NCBI GenBank assembly: GCA_029213045.1
Contig: JARGPN010000009.1
Location: 1 to 64,000, forward strand
Direction: 5' to 3'
Source: Alcanivoracaceae bacterium
GTDB taxonomy: Bacteria; Pseudomonadota; Gammaproteobacteria; Pseudomonadales; Alcanivoracaceae
DNA: 64,000 nt
Shown: in pieces, positions 47,976-56,808 of the stretch
Layout: each line of letters begins with the position of its first letter
Position numbering within the stretch: position 1 is the first letter of the stretch
The notes under the pieces: model-generated
Told to the model about the DNA's origin: nothing
The model's input: the letters and a program-made list of their open reading frames with translations, nothing else
The model's database searches: none
Translations under genes and position numbers: made by a program

Positions 47976-48112
47976 CGGGCGAACACAGCGTCAAATGAAT
48001 TTATATTTCGGCGAGCACAAGAACCCAGACCCTACTCGGCGAAAACAATTGCCTAGCGTCACCGCCATTACCATCACACGCATTCCGCCTAACGAGCTTC
48101 CACTAAAATACG

Positions 48113-48895
48113 CTACTCGAATAAGGCATCAAACGATTGCTGCAACTGGCGTGAGACCTCGCCCACTTGCCATTGCCATACCGCCAGTTTACGGACAGGA
48201 AGAATACCCGCAACACTATTGCAGGCGAAAACCTCGTCTGCTTCACGTAATCGCAGCAAACTCAGCTTACCTTCCTGAACAGACAAACCCCTTAGCCGCC
48301 CTTGCTGACAGACCCAGTCACGGGCAATGCCACTTACACCGGCACGGTGCAACGATGGCGTCAGAAGGTTATCGCCGAAGCGGGCAAAAATATTCATGCT
48401 GGTTAATTCGAGTACCGCACCAGTGGCGTCAAGCATCAAACCTTCATCCCAGCCGGCACGCATGACCTGTTGGCGAGCTAACACTTGATCCAGCCGGTTG
48501 AGATGTTTCATGCCTGCAAGGTGCGGAGCATCACTCGCTCTGGTATCGCATACGCCCAACTGAATGCCATCAGCACGCTGCTGTTCTTGCCAGAGCGACA
48601 GCGGAAACCGCTGAACAATCCAACTAGGGTGCGGATGCGCTGGAGGCGCATACCCTCTCCCGCCGCTTCCACGAGTGAGAATAATTTTTCCCACAGCAGG
48701 CTCACCGGGCTTTAGTAGCTCAGCCACTTCAGCATCAAAACGTGAAGCATCAAAGGGAATGTTTAAACGTTTGGCCGCGGCAGCCATTCGCTGACGATGC
48801 GCAGATTGAAACGGCGCTGTGGCGGCCGTCAGGCGAAGGGTTTCGAAAATCCCATCGCCGTAGGCCAGTCCGCGATCGTCCGCAGCTATCAACAT
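48113..48895 (-). CDS. pabC: Aminodeoxychorismate lyase
   Basis: 260 residues; PLP enzyme making 4-aminobenzoate for folate. DRGLAYGDGIFETLR is the N-terminal signature; HLNRLDQVLARQQV follows the Schiff-base lysine in GMKH; DATGAVLELTSMNIFAR and the later EVFACNSVAGILPV complete the class IV fold. The ATG overlaps the fabF stop by one base, and a stop codon just upstream blocks any extension. The usual first strand (about 8-10 residues before DRGL) is therefore shortened. A gap of 137 nt separates it from mltG. Confidence 0.92.
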   Translation of the reverse strand: MLIAADDRGLAYGDGIFETLRLTAATAPFQSAHRQRMAAAAKRLNIPFDASRFDAEVAELLKPGEPAVGKIILTRGSGGRGYAPPAHPHPSWIVQRFPLSLWQEQQRADGIQLGVCDTRASDAPHLAGMKHLNRLDQVLARQQVMRAGWDEGLMLDATGAVLELTSMNIFARFGDNLLTPSLHRAGVSGIARDWVCQQGRLRGLSVQEGKLSLLRLREADEVFACNSVAGILPVRKLAVWQWQVGEVSRQLQQSFDALFE

Positions 48896-50133
48896 TAGAT
48901 TTTACGGAAAACTAATGAACCGTTAGTGCCACCGAACCCAAAGGAATTCGACAAGGCAATATCGATATTGCGCTGCTGCGCTTGATTGGGCACAAGGTTC
49001 AAATCGCAACCTTCATCGGGGTTATCCAAATTGATCGTTGGCGGCGCAACGCTATCTCGCATCGCAAGAATTGTGAAAATAGCCTCAACGGCACCTGCGG
49101 CACCGAGCAAATGCCCCACCATCGATTTAGTAGAACTCACTGCTACGGTTTTCGCTGAATCACCAAACACTTTTTTAACCGCATTAATTTCAGCAATGTC
49201 ACCCATTTTGGTAGAGGTGCCATGGGCGTTAATGTAATCGATCTGATCAGGATTAATTCCCGCGCTTCGAATTGCATTTTCCATCGCTGACGCAGCACCG
49301 TGACCATCTTCAGGTGGTGCGGTCATATGGTATGCATCGCCACTCATCCCGTAGCCAATCACTTCAGCATACATTTTCGCTCCGCGTGCTTTGGCGTGTT
49401 CGTATTCTTCCAACACCAACATGCCTGCGCCGTCAGATAATACGAAACCGTCGCGATCACGATCCCAAGGGCGGCTTGCCGCTTGCGGATTATCATTGCG
49501 CGTACTTAATGCTCTCGCCGCAGAAAAACCCGCCATGCCTAACTCGCAGGATGCTTTTTCCGCACCACCAGCTACCATCGCATCTGCCGTGCCCAACATA
49601 ATTTGTTGCGCGGCAAACCCAATGCTATGCGTGCCGGAAGTACACGCGGTTACCGTGGCAAAGTTTGGCCCACGAAAACCGAATTCGATCGATAAATTGC
49701 CGGCAATCATATTAATGATCGAACCGGGAACAAAAAATGGAGAAACTCTGCGCGGACCACCATCGAGCATTTTTTTGTGGTTTTCTTCAATGCCAGTCAG
49801 ACCACCAATACCAGAACCCACTGCAACGCCTATACGCCCAGCATTTGATTCATTGGCAACTAACCCCGAATCACGGACAGCTTGAATGCCGGCGACCATG
49901 CCGTACTGCACAAACATATCCATCTTGCGCGCTTCTTTAACGACAAGATATTCCGACATATCAAACTCAGGCACTAAACCAGCAAATTTGGTAGAGAACT
50001 TTTCAGTATCGAAATGCTCAATATTGCGAATGCCGCTACGTCCAGCAACTATGCCGTCCCACGTTGTCTTTACGTCAGTGCCGAGCGGAGAAAGCACCCC
50101 CAAACCAGTCACGACTACTCGTCTTAACGCCAC
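48895..50133 (-). CDS. fabF: 3-oxoacyl-ACP synthase II
   Basis: 412 residues; chain-elongating condensing enzyme. Catalytic Cys is in [15 protein letters not shown], the two histidines in [12 protein letters not shown] and [16 protein letters not shown], and [14 protein letters not shown] ends the protein. The start is GTG at 50133, with AGGAG seven bases upstream. It follows acpP by 221 nt, with a terminator-like hairpin in between. Confidence 0.97.
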   Translation of the reverse strand: MALRRVVVTGLGVLSPLGTDVKTTWDGIVAGRSGIRNIEHFDTEKFSTKFAGLVPEFDMSEYLVVKEARKMDMFVQYGMVAGIQAVRDSGLVANESNAGRIGVAVGSGIGGLTGIEENHKKMLDGGPRRVSPFFVPGSIINMIAGNLSIEFGFRGPNFATVTACTSGTHSIGFAAQQIMLGTADAMVAGGAEKASCELGMAGFSAARALSTRNDNPQAASRPWDRDRDGFVLSDGAGMLVLEEYEHAKARGAKMYAEVIGYGMSGDAYHMTAPPEDGHGAASAMENAIRSAGINPDQIDYINAHGTSTKMGDIAEINAVKKVFGDSAKTVAVSSTKSMVGHLLGAAGAVEAIFTILAMRDSVAPPTINLDNPDEGCDLNLVPNQAQQRNIDIALSNSFGFGGTNGSLVFRKI

Positions 50134-50296
50134 TTGCTAACTCCTCTCCCATTATCCTTTGGCCTGCAATACACAGCATCCGCTGCCACAGGCAAAGTTT
50201 GCCAACGCGCTATTGCATGGCAAAAGTGTTGCAATAAAGTTGCAGCGCCGATTTTACCGCGACGATGCGGCAACAACATCTTCTGAATTATGCAGA

Positions 50297-50337
50297 AACA
50301 AAAAAGCCGCAAGCTCAAAGAACCTGCGGCTTTTTGT
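50297..50337 (-). terminator. Intrinsic terminator between acpP and fabF
   Basis: On the minus strand AAAAAGCCGCA pairs with TGCGGC followed by six Ts, 18 nt after the acpP stop. It should lower transcription into fabF and help set the ACP excess. Confidence 0.85.
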
Positions 50338-50354
50338 TCCAGATCCTTAAGGGA

Positions 50355-50588
50355 TCAGGCGTGCGCCTTGATGTAGTCAATGGCGGACTGAACCGTGCTG
50401 ATTTTCTCGGCTTCTTCATCCGGAATCTCAGTTTCGAATTCTTCTTCCAGAGCCATCACCAATTCAACGGTGTCTAATGAGTCGGCGCCCAGATCTTCAA
50501 CAAACGAAGCTTCAGATTTAACTTCTTCTGGCTTCACCCCTAGTTGTTCTACGATGATCTTGGCTACGCGCTCTTCGATGCTGCTCAT
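50355..50588 (-). CDS. acpP: Acyl carrier protein
   Basis: 77 residues, strongly acidic. The phosphopantetheine serine is Ser37 in [20 protein letters not shown] (DSL motif). The start is the ATG at 50588 (MSSIEERV), with GGAGAG upstream; an extension of six residues is in frame but unlike the family. Carries acyl intermediates for the Fab enzymes encoded on both sides. Confidence 0.98.
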   Translation of the reverse strand: MSSIEERVAKIIVEQLGVKPEEVKSEASFVEDLGADSLDTVELVMALEEEFETEIPDEEAEKISTVQSAIDYIKAHA

Positions 50589-50741
50589 GATGATATTACT
50601 CTCCAAGTTGTCGGTGTCATTTCACCTCAGGGCGGTATTCTAGGTGAACAATTCCAACGCATGCAAGCCGTGTTGGTCACCGCCCTAAAGGTCTACATTA
50701 TTTATCGATTCAATATGATGCCGCACCATGAAAGTGCGTCA

Positions 50742-51482
50742 TCACCCAGTAAACATGCCTCCGTTCACATTTATCGTCGTTCCCGTGACATATGCGGCCC
50801 CATCTCCGGCCAGCCAGCACACTGCGCTAGCGATCTCAGATGGCTGCCCGAGGCGTCCCAGAGGGATTTGACCGAGCAGGGTTTCTCGCTGGGCCTCAGG
50901 CAGATGATCAGTCATATCTGTCTGAATAAACCCTGGAGCAACGCTGTTAACCGTGATGTTACGTGAGCCAACCTCACGCGCCAATGCCCGTGTGAAGCCT
51001 TCTACCCCACCTTTGGCCGCCGCGTAATTGGCCTGACCGGCATTGCCCATCACGCCCACCACAGAACTGATATTGATAATTCGACCCCAGCGCGCTTTCG
51101 TCATGGGCTTAAGCACCATCTTGCTGAGGCGGAACATGGAGTTGAGATTGGTATCGATAACGTCGTCCCACTCATCTTGCTTCATGCGCAGCATAAGGTT
51201 ATCGCGCGTGATACCGGCGTTATTGACGAGCACAGCAGGTGCGCCAATTTGCTCCTGCATTGCCGCCATCGCGCTGGAAACAGAGTCGCTGTCGGTGACA
51301 TTCATCACAAACCCAGCACCAGCATTCCCTGCCGCCTTGATGTAGTCGCTGATCGCGTCGGCACCCGACTGGCTAGTAGCAGTCCCCATTACCGTAAAAC
51401 CCTGCGCCATTAGCGCCTCAGCAATCGCCTTGCCGATACCGCGGCTTGCGCCGGTAACCAACGCAATTTTATTTTCACTCAT
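50742..51482 (-). CDS. fabG: 3-oxoacyl-ACP reductase
   Basis: 246 residues; NADPH-dependent short-chain dehydrogenase. Cofactor loop TGASRGIGKAIAEAL; NNAGITRDNL; catalytic Ser in INISSVVGVMGN and Tyr-Lys in ANYAAAKGGVEGF; MTDHLPEAQRE helix and C-terminal GTTINVNGGMF. The ATG overlaps the fabD stop by one base; acpP follows after 153 nt. Confidence 0.98.
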   Translation of the reverse strand: MSENKIALVTGASRGIGKAIAEALMAQGFTVMGTATSQSGADAISDYIKAAGNAGAGFVMNVTDSDSVSSAMAAMQEQIGAPAVLVNNAGITRDNLMLRMKQDEWDDVIDTNLNSMFRLSKMVLKPMTKARWGRIINISSVVGVMGNAGQANYAAAKGGVEGFTRALAREVGSRNITVNSVAPGFIQTDMTDHLPEAQRETLLGQIPLGRLGQPSEIASAVCWLAGDGAAYVTGTTINVNGGMFTG

Positions 51483-52420
51483 TACTCTGCTTCCTTTCCG
51501 GTCAACGCTTGCTCAAAAGACGCCGCGTTATCTAGCGCTTGCACATTCAACCCGCGATCGATGCGTTTTACTAGCCCACCGAGCACTTTACCAGGGCCGC
51601 ACTCGTACCCATGAGTTACCCCAGCGGACACAAGCGCCTGAACGGTCTCAACCCAACGTACCGGCGAATGCAGCTGGCGTACCAGCGCATCACGAATTTT
51701 GTCGATATCGGTTTCTTGCTCAACATCGACATTATTGATGACGGGTATTTCCGCTGCATGAAAGTTCATGCTCTGCATCACTTCTGCTAGCTTCTCTGCG
51801 GCAGGCATCATTAATGCGCAATGCGACGGCACACTGACTGACAACGCCATAGCACGCTTTGCCCCGGCCGCCTTGCACGCCTCAATGGCGCGCTCAATAG
51901 CCGCTGCGCTGCCCGCAATGACCACTTGCCCTGGCGCATTAAAGTTCACCGCCTCAACGACATCGCCCTGTGCAGCGTCAGCACATGCAGCACGGACCTG
52001 ATCATCATCAAGCCCTAAAATCGCCGCCATCTTACCTTCGCCTGCGGGCACCGCAGACTGCATTAATTCGCCGCGAGTACGCACCAAGCGCACACCATCA
52101 CCAAGATTCAATACGCCAGCGCAAACCAGAGCGGAATACTCACCCAAACTGTGACCCGCTAAATAGTCTGGTCGTGGTCCACCGCGCTGCTGCCATAAAC
52201 GCCACAATGCCACGCCCGCCGTTAATAAAATCGGCTGCGTTTTATCGGTCTGATTTAATGCATCTTCGGGGCCGTCCTGACAAAGCTGCCAAACGTCGTA
52301 GCCCAACGCACCAGACGCTTCCTGAAATGTTTGCTTGATCATGGTTTCGCCACCGTGATCGGCTAGCATGCCGACCGCCTGAGAACCCTGACCAGGAAAT
52401 AAAAATGCGGTCTTACTCAT
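51482..52420 (-). CDS. fabD: Malonyl-CoA:ACP transacylase
   Basis: 312 residues. FLFPGQGSQAVGM at the start, the nucleophile serine in LAGHSLGEYSALVCAG (about Ser92), the arginine in LVRTRGELMQ and the histidine in VSVPSHCALM. It supplies malonyl-ACP for elongation. It begins 44 nt after plsX. Confidence 0.98.
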   Translation of the reverse strand: MSKTAFLFPGQGSQAVGMLADHGGETMIKQTFQEASGALGYDVWQLCQDGPEDALNQTDKTQPILLTAGVALWRLWQQRGGPRPDYLAGHSLGEYSALVCAGVLNLGDGVRLVRTRGELMQSAVPAGEGKMAAILGLDDDQVRAACADAAQGDVVEAVNFNAPGQVVIAGSAAAIERAIEACKAAGAKRAMALSVSVPSHCALMMPAAEKLAEVMQSMNFHAAEIPVINNVDVEQETDIDKIRDALVRQLHSPVRWVETVQALVSAGVTHGYECGPGKVLGGLVKRIDRGLNVQALDNAASFEQALTGKEAE

Positions 52421-52464
52421 TTATTGCTCCGCTACACAACATTTAAATATTTTTAAATTTATTC

Positions 52465-53484
52465 CTACGCTTCCGGCTCGGAATCATTCGGAAGTGCGGC
52501 GCCAATTAATGCAGGCACGTTCCGCTTTGCCTCGCGCAATGCAACCTCCAATGCGCAAACAAAACCTTGCACGTCTGCGCCGCCGTGGCTTTTAACAACC
52601 ACACCGTTCAAACCCACTAAACTTGCGCCGTTATAACGCTGCGGATTCAAACGTGTCTTCAAACCTTTCAGCATTGGCAAAGAAAATATCGCCGAAATTT
52701 TATTAATCCAATTTCGATTTATTTCTTCTTTGATCATGCCGCCAATCATTGTCGCTACACCTTCCATTGTTTTTAATGCAACGTTTCCAACAAAACCGTC
52801 ACATACAACAACGTCGGCGTCTCCGTGAAAAACGCTATCGCCTTCCACGAATCCGACATAATTTAATCTTGGGTTAGCGGCCAACAACAATGCCGCTTCT
52901 TTGATTTGCTCGTTGCCTTTGATGTCTTCTTCGCCAATATTCAACAGCGCAACGCGTGGTTTTTCAACGCCATCTACTGCGCGTACCACCGCATCACCCA
53001 TCAACGCGAATTGCAACAAATGCATAGGTTCGGAATCAACATTGGCGCCAAGGTCAAGCATATGACAATGGCCATCACGAGTAGGAATTGCTGTGCAAAT
53101 CGCGGGACGATCAATGCCTTTGAGTGTTTTTAACACGAAACGAGACACCGCCATTAATGCACCGGTGTTTCCTGCACTCACCGCCGCTTGGGCGCGCCCG
53201 GCTTTAACTTGGTTAATCGCTACGCGCATGGACGAGTCTTTCTTATTACGCAGCGCAACGGAGACAGCGTCGTCCATGGTGACGACTTCACTGGCGGGAA
53301 CGATTTCCACATGGGGCGATTGCGATAGGCCTGCACGCGCCACAGCTTGCGCCGTTTGCTCAGGATGCCCTACCAGCAACACATTAATGTCGGGATATTT
53401 TTTTAGCAGAAGCGCAACAGCGGGAACAGTAACGTCTAATCCGACATCCCCACCCATGGCATCAACAGCAAGTGTTAGAGCCAT
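52465..53484 (-). CDS. plsX: Phosphate acyltransferase PlsX
   Basis: 339 residues. Makes acyl-phosphate from acyl-ACP for phospholipid synthesis. Signature segments: LAVDAMGGDVG, AAVSAGNTGALMA, MLDLGANVDSEP, LLNIGEEDIKGNE, VVCDGFVGNVALKTMEG and YNGASLVGLNGVVVKSHGG (quoted separately). A terminator hairpin separates it from rpmF upstream. Confidence 0.97.
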   Translation of the reverse strand: MALTLAVDAMGGDVGLDVTVPAVALLLKKYPDINVLLVGHPEQTAQAVARAGLSQSPHVEIVPASEVVTMDDAVSVALRNKKDSSMRVAINQVKAGRAQAAVSAGNTGALMAVSRFVLKTLKGIDRPAICTAIPTRDGHCHMLDLGANVDSEPMHLLQFALMGDAVVRAVDGVEKPRVALLNIGEEDIKGNEQIKEAALLLAANPRLNYVGFVEGDSVFHGDADVVVCDGFVGNVALKTMEGVATMIGGMIKEEINRNWINKISAIFSLPMLKGLKTRLNPQRYNGASLVGLNGVVVKSHGGADVQGFVCALEVALREAKRNVPALIGAALPNDSEPEA

Positions 53485-53591
53485 TATTTCTCCACCCGTT
53501 TTTCAGTGCGGCAGATGATGTCCTGAAAGCATCGCTCAGGCAAACAGGAAATGAGGCAAAATGTTTCTAAATGGAGCATATCGCTAGGCAT

Positions 53592-53620
53592 AAAAAACGG
53601 GAGCCGTAGCTCCCGTTTTT
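53592..53620 (-). terminator. Intrinsic terminator between rpmF and plsX
   Basis: Perfect stem of ACGGGAGC and its complement around CGTA, with A/T tracts on both sides. On the minus strand it lies just after the rpmF stop, so read-through into plsX is expected to be partial. Confidence 0.85.
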
Positions 53621-53630
53621 AACAACCAGA

Positions 53631-53828
53631 TTACTCTTGGTCGTCGTCTAGCTCTTCAGCCTTGTTGATCACCTGACGGCCACGGTAAACACCGTCTGGG
53701 CTGATGTGGTGACGGCGATGAACTTCACCTGTGCTGCTATCTTCGCTCAAAGTAGGACCTGACAGCGAATCGTGTGAACGACGCATGCCACGCTTAGAAC
53801 GGGTTTTACGATCTTGTTGAACGGCCAT
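53631..53828 (-). CDS. rpmF: 50S ribosomal protein L32
   Basis: 65 residues. [20 protein letters not shown] is the N-terminal signature, then [18 protein letters not shown]. It lacks zinc-binding cysteines, as is usual for the gammaproteobacterial form, and carries an acidic tail EELDDDQE a little longer than in E. coli (57 residues). It follows yceD by 12 nt, with AGGAGAAC upstream of the ATG. Confidence 0.97.
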   Translation of the reverse strand: MAVQQDRKTRSKRGMRRSHDSLSGPTLSEDSSTGEVHRRHHISPDGVYRGRQVINKAEELDDDQE

Positions 53829-53840
53829 GATGTTCTCCTG

Positions 53841-54359
53841 TCAATCTTGCTGACGTTTAAGCTTCGCCAGCACTGCAAATGGATTTTCCGGTTTCTCTAT
53901 TCCGCCATCGTCTGAGTCTTGCTCATTCGGCAACGGATTAGGGCATTTCTCATGCAGGGCAACCAATGGCAGCGCAAGCAAAAGTTCTTCTTCGAGCAAA
54001 TCGGCTAGCGGCATTTTTCCATCTATCACCATGATTGGATCTAGATGTTCCGGAAGCTCTTTCATTTGCTCTTCGGTCCAGACCATCATCAGATTCGTCT
54101 TCGCGGTGATCTGATAGGTAACCGGCTCGAGGCATCTTTGACAGGGCATCGTCAATTTGCTGCTGATGGTTCCAGCAATATTTTGACGACCTTCTTCATC
54201 ACGCCCAAACTTCAACGCGACATCAACAACTTCATCCTGACTGTCACGATAATCCGCCAGTCGGGGCAAGTTGCCTACGCTGGTCTGACCCTGGAGTTCG
54301 ATGCCTTGATCTGCATACTTTCGCGGATCAAAAAATGGCGGTAGTTGCCCTGAAAACAT
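53841..54359 (-). CDS. yceD: YceD/DUF177 protein
   Basis: 172 residues. CQRCLEPVTYQI holds the conserved Cys pair of DUF177, and PLADLLEEELLLALPLVALH is the typical end. The family, always near rpmF, has been linked to 23S rRNA biogenesis in plants and bacteria. It starts the minus-strand fatty-acid block and is divergent from maf. Confidence 0.93.
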   Translation of the reverse strand: MFSGQLPPFFDPRKYADQGIELQGQTSVGNLPRLADYRDSQDEVVDVALKFGRDEEGRQNIAGTISSKLTMPCQRCLEPVTYQITAKTNLMMVWTEEQMKELPEHLDPIMVIDGKMPLADLLEEELLLALPLVALHEKCPNPLPNEQDSDDGGIEKPENPFAVLAKLKRQQD

Positions 54360-54496
54360 AAGCGCGCAATTCTAGGGCCGCGCAGCCCCTCTGTCAAAGC
54401 AAATAAATGACAGCAACCATTTGAAAATTAAGGCTTTTTGCTGAAAGCCCTCGAATCAACGGTTACACTTGCACAATATTTTCTTCGGAGCACCCT

Positions 54497-55090
54497 ATGA
54501 ACCCGCCAAAAAGGCGCCTAATTCTCGCCTCGTCGTCGCCCTACCGTCGCGAATTGCTCGCGCGTCTGCAGCTCGACTTTGAATGTGACAGCCCCGATAT
54601 CGATGAATCCGCCCTGACTGACGAAAGCGCCGAGCAACTGGTTCAGCGCCTCGCGCTAGAAAAATCCCGCGCAGTGGCCACCAGGCAACCTAACAGCCTA
54701 ATTATTGGCTCAGACCAAGCCGCCGTGCTGGCTGACGGCACCGTGCTGGGCAAACCGGGCACCGCAGACAAGGCAGTACAGCAATTGATGGCCGCCAGTG
54801 GTAACCGCGTGATTTTTCTCACCGGTTTGTGCTTACTCAATAGTGAAACGGGCAAATCCCAACTGTGCTGCGAACAGTATGCGGTGCAATTTAGGGCGTT
54901 AACCGAAGACATGGCGCGCCGTTATGTTGAGAAAGAACAACCGCTAAATTGTGCCGGAAGCTTCAAGTCGGAAGGCCTAGGCATTACCTTGTTTGAGAAA
55001 TTCATCGGTGACGATCCAAACAGCTTAATTGGACTACCATTAATTCGCTTAACGCGCATGCTGGAAGAAGAAGGCATTCTGCTTCCCTAG
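54497..55090 (+). CDS. maf: Maf-like nucleotide pyrophosphatase (YceF type)
   Basis: 197 residues. Hydrolyses non-canonical or methylated NTPs. LILASSSPYRRELLARL at the start, then IIGSDQAAVLADGTVLGKPGT with the conserved acidic residue, and CAGSFKSEGLGITLFEKFIGDDPNSLIGLPL (cited in part). The GSFKSEG rather than GAYGIQG pattern indicates the YceF (m7GTP pyrophosphatase) subgroup. It is the only plus-strand gene in this block. Confidence 0.92.
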   Translation: MNPPKRRLILASSSPYRRELLARLQLDFECDSPDIDESALTDESAEQLVQRLALEKSRAVATRQPNSLIIGSDQAAVLADGTVLGKPGTADKAVQQLMAASGNRVIFLTGLCLLNSETGKSQLCCEQYAVQFRALTEDMARRYVEKEQPLNCAGSFKSEGLGITLFEKFIGDDPNSLIGLPLIRLTRMLEEEGILLP

Positions 55091-55108
55091 CGGACTCTCG
55101 AAGACAAT

Positions 55109-55148
55109 AAAAAAAGCCGGAGCAAGGCAACCCTGCTCCGGCTTTTTT
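55109..55148. terminator. Bidirectional terminator maf / sppA
   Basis: Stem GCCGGAGCA/TGCTCCGGC with a 9-nt loop, preceded by seven As and followed by six Ts, between convergent genes. Confidence 0.9.
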
Positions 55149-55171
55149 GTAGCGTTTTAGCAATACAATTG

Positions 55172-56143
55172 CTATTGCAACTGCGGCCCAGTCTTAATAC
55201 CAAGCGCATCCACCGCCCCAGCACCAATACTCACACCAAACTTTTTAAGGAACTCTTCCAATGGGCTTGCCCGCGCGGTGAAATCCTCAATTTCTTCGAC
55301 TCCGATAACGTCGCGTGCAACTTGGCCAGGGCTTTTTAATCCATCAATTAAGCCAAGCGCCAACGCTTCTTCACCGGTCCAGAACAAACCGGAAAACACC
55401 TCAGGATGCTCATCCGATTTTAACCGGTCGCCGCGCCCTTCCTTCACGGCAGCAATAAACTGCGCATGAATAGTATCCAACATTTTTTGCACATGCTGTT
55501 TTTGGTTTTTAGCAATAGGCGAGAACGGATCAAGCATGGCTTTGTTTTCACCGGAGGTCATCACTCGACGTTCGACCCCAACCTTTTCAATCGCGTCTTC
55601 AAAACCGAAGCCCGCCATAATAACGCCTATTGATCCAACCAAGCTGGCAGGATCGGCGTAAATTTCATCCGCTGCGGAGGCAATATAATAAGCGCCTGAT
55701 GCACCCATATCGGTAATCACCGCGTACACTTTTTTCTCTGGATACTTCTCGCGCAAACGACGAATCTCGTTATACACATAATTCGATTGCACCGGCGAAC
55801 CACCGGGGCTATTGATTCGCAGCAGAATCGCTTTTGCACCATCTGCCTCGAACGCGTCACGCATACCTGCGGTGATGGCATCCGCGTTGGCGTCGGAACC
55901 CGCCGCAATGACGCCCGTCACATCAACAACCGCGGTATATTCACCGGAGAGAGACGGCTGCACACCGCCTCGGCTTGGCAAAAACATAAACAAAATTGAA
56001 AACAAATAAACAAATGTCAGCACGCGAAAAACAATTCCCCAACGCCGCTGCTTACGATTATCGTCTTGCACTGAAAGCAGCAACTTCTCAAGCAATCGCC
56101 ACTCTCGTTCATTCTGGGGGCGCCCGTTTTGTTCTGGCTCCAT
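55172..56143 (-). CDS. sppA: Signal peptide peptidase SppA, S49 family
   Basis: 323 residues, the short form. A membrane helix lies near 35-55 (VFRVLTFVYLFSILFMFLP). RINSPGGSPVQS is followed by the catalytic serine in DMGASGAYYIASAADEIYA (about 150) and the general-base lysine in SGENKAMLDPFSP (about 202). It degrades cleaved signal peptides at the inner membrane. The ATG overlaps the HAD gene stop by one base. Confidence 0.95.
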   Translation of the reverse strand: MEPEQNGRPQNEREWRLLEKLLLSVQDDNRKQRRWGIVFRVLTFVYLFSILFMFLPSRGGVQPSLSGEYTAVVDVTGVIAAGSDANADAITAGMRDAFEADGAKAILLRINSPGGSPVQSNYVYNEIRRLREKYPEKKVYAVITDMGASGAYYIASAADEIYADPASLVGSIGVIMAGFGFEDAIEKVGVERRVMTSGENKAMLDPFSPIAKNQKQHVQKMLDTIHAQFIAAVKEGRGDRLKSDEHPEVFSGLFWTGEEALALGLIDGLKSPGQVARDVIGVEEIEDFTARASPLEEFLKKFGVSIGAGAVDALGIKTGPQLQ

Positions 56144-56808
56144 TATCCCAACTCCTTCTCAGTTTGCTGAATATGCATCAGTACTTGGTCAAGCCGATCA
56201 CACAGGGCCAGCGGCTGATGACGCGCTAATATATCGCGGCTGTGTGCGCCGTAGGTTACACCGATTCTATCAATCCCTGCACGCTGCGCCATTTCCAAAT
56301 CGAAACTGGTATCGCCGATCATCACTGCGTCTTGCACAGGCACGGACAAGGCATCAACGATTTCCATTAACATTTTCGGGTCGGGCTTGGAGCCACTTTC
56401 ATCCGCGCAGCGCGTGATATGAAAATAATCAGCTAATCCTGAGCTGGCCAAAACGCGATTTAAACCTTTGCGACTTTTACCCGTCGCCACCGCAATGCGG
56501 ACATTTTTTTCTTGCAGGGTATTCAACAACGCCTGAGCCCCAGCGAACAACACCGACGGTGTGGACTCTGCCGCAATAAAGTGTGACGCGTACTGATCCC
56601 GCATTTGCATCACGCGCTCTGCGGATAGCGCCGGATATAAAGTAGAAATAGCTTCCGGGAGGCCGAGCCCGATAATTTGCTGCACAGCAAATGCTGAAAG
56701 CGGCGGCAGCTGCATATCCGCAGCGGCTTTTTGCATGCAGTCAACAATCCGTCCGGTGGAGTCCATTAGCGTGCCGTCCCAGTCAAAAATAACTAGCTGG
56801 TATTTCAA
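56143..56808 (-). CDS. HAD-superfamily phosphatase (Gph-like)
   Basis: 221 residues. IFDWDGTLMDS holds the nucleophile and acid aspartates; AVATGKSRKGL holds motif II; the lysine is in SGSKPDPKMLMEI; and MIGDTSFDLEMAQRAG is motif IV. The helical cap is like that of phosphoglycolate phosphatase. Its actual substrate cannot be told. It overlaps rluC by ATGA. The rluC-HAD-sppA order follows Pseudomonas. Confidence 0.93.
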   Translation of the reverse strand: MKYQLVIFDWDGTLMDSTGRIVDCMQKAAADMQLPPLSAFAVQQIIGLGLPEAISTLYPALSAERVMQMRDQYASHFIAAESTPSVLFAGAQALLNTLQEKNVRIAVATGKSRKGLNRVLASSGLADYFHITRCADESGSKPDPKMLMEIVDALSVPVQDAVMIGDTSFDLEMAQRAGIDRIGVTYGAHSRDILARHQPLALCDRLDQVLMHIQQTEKELG

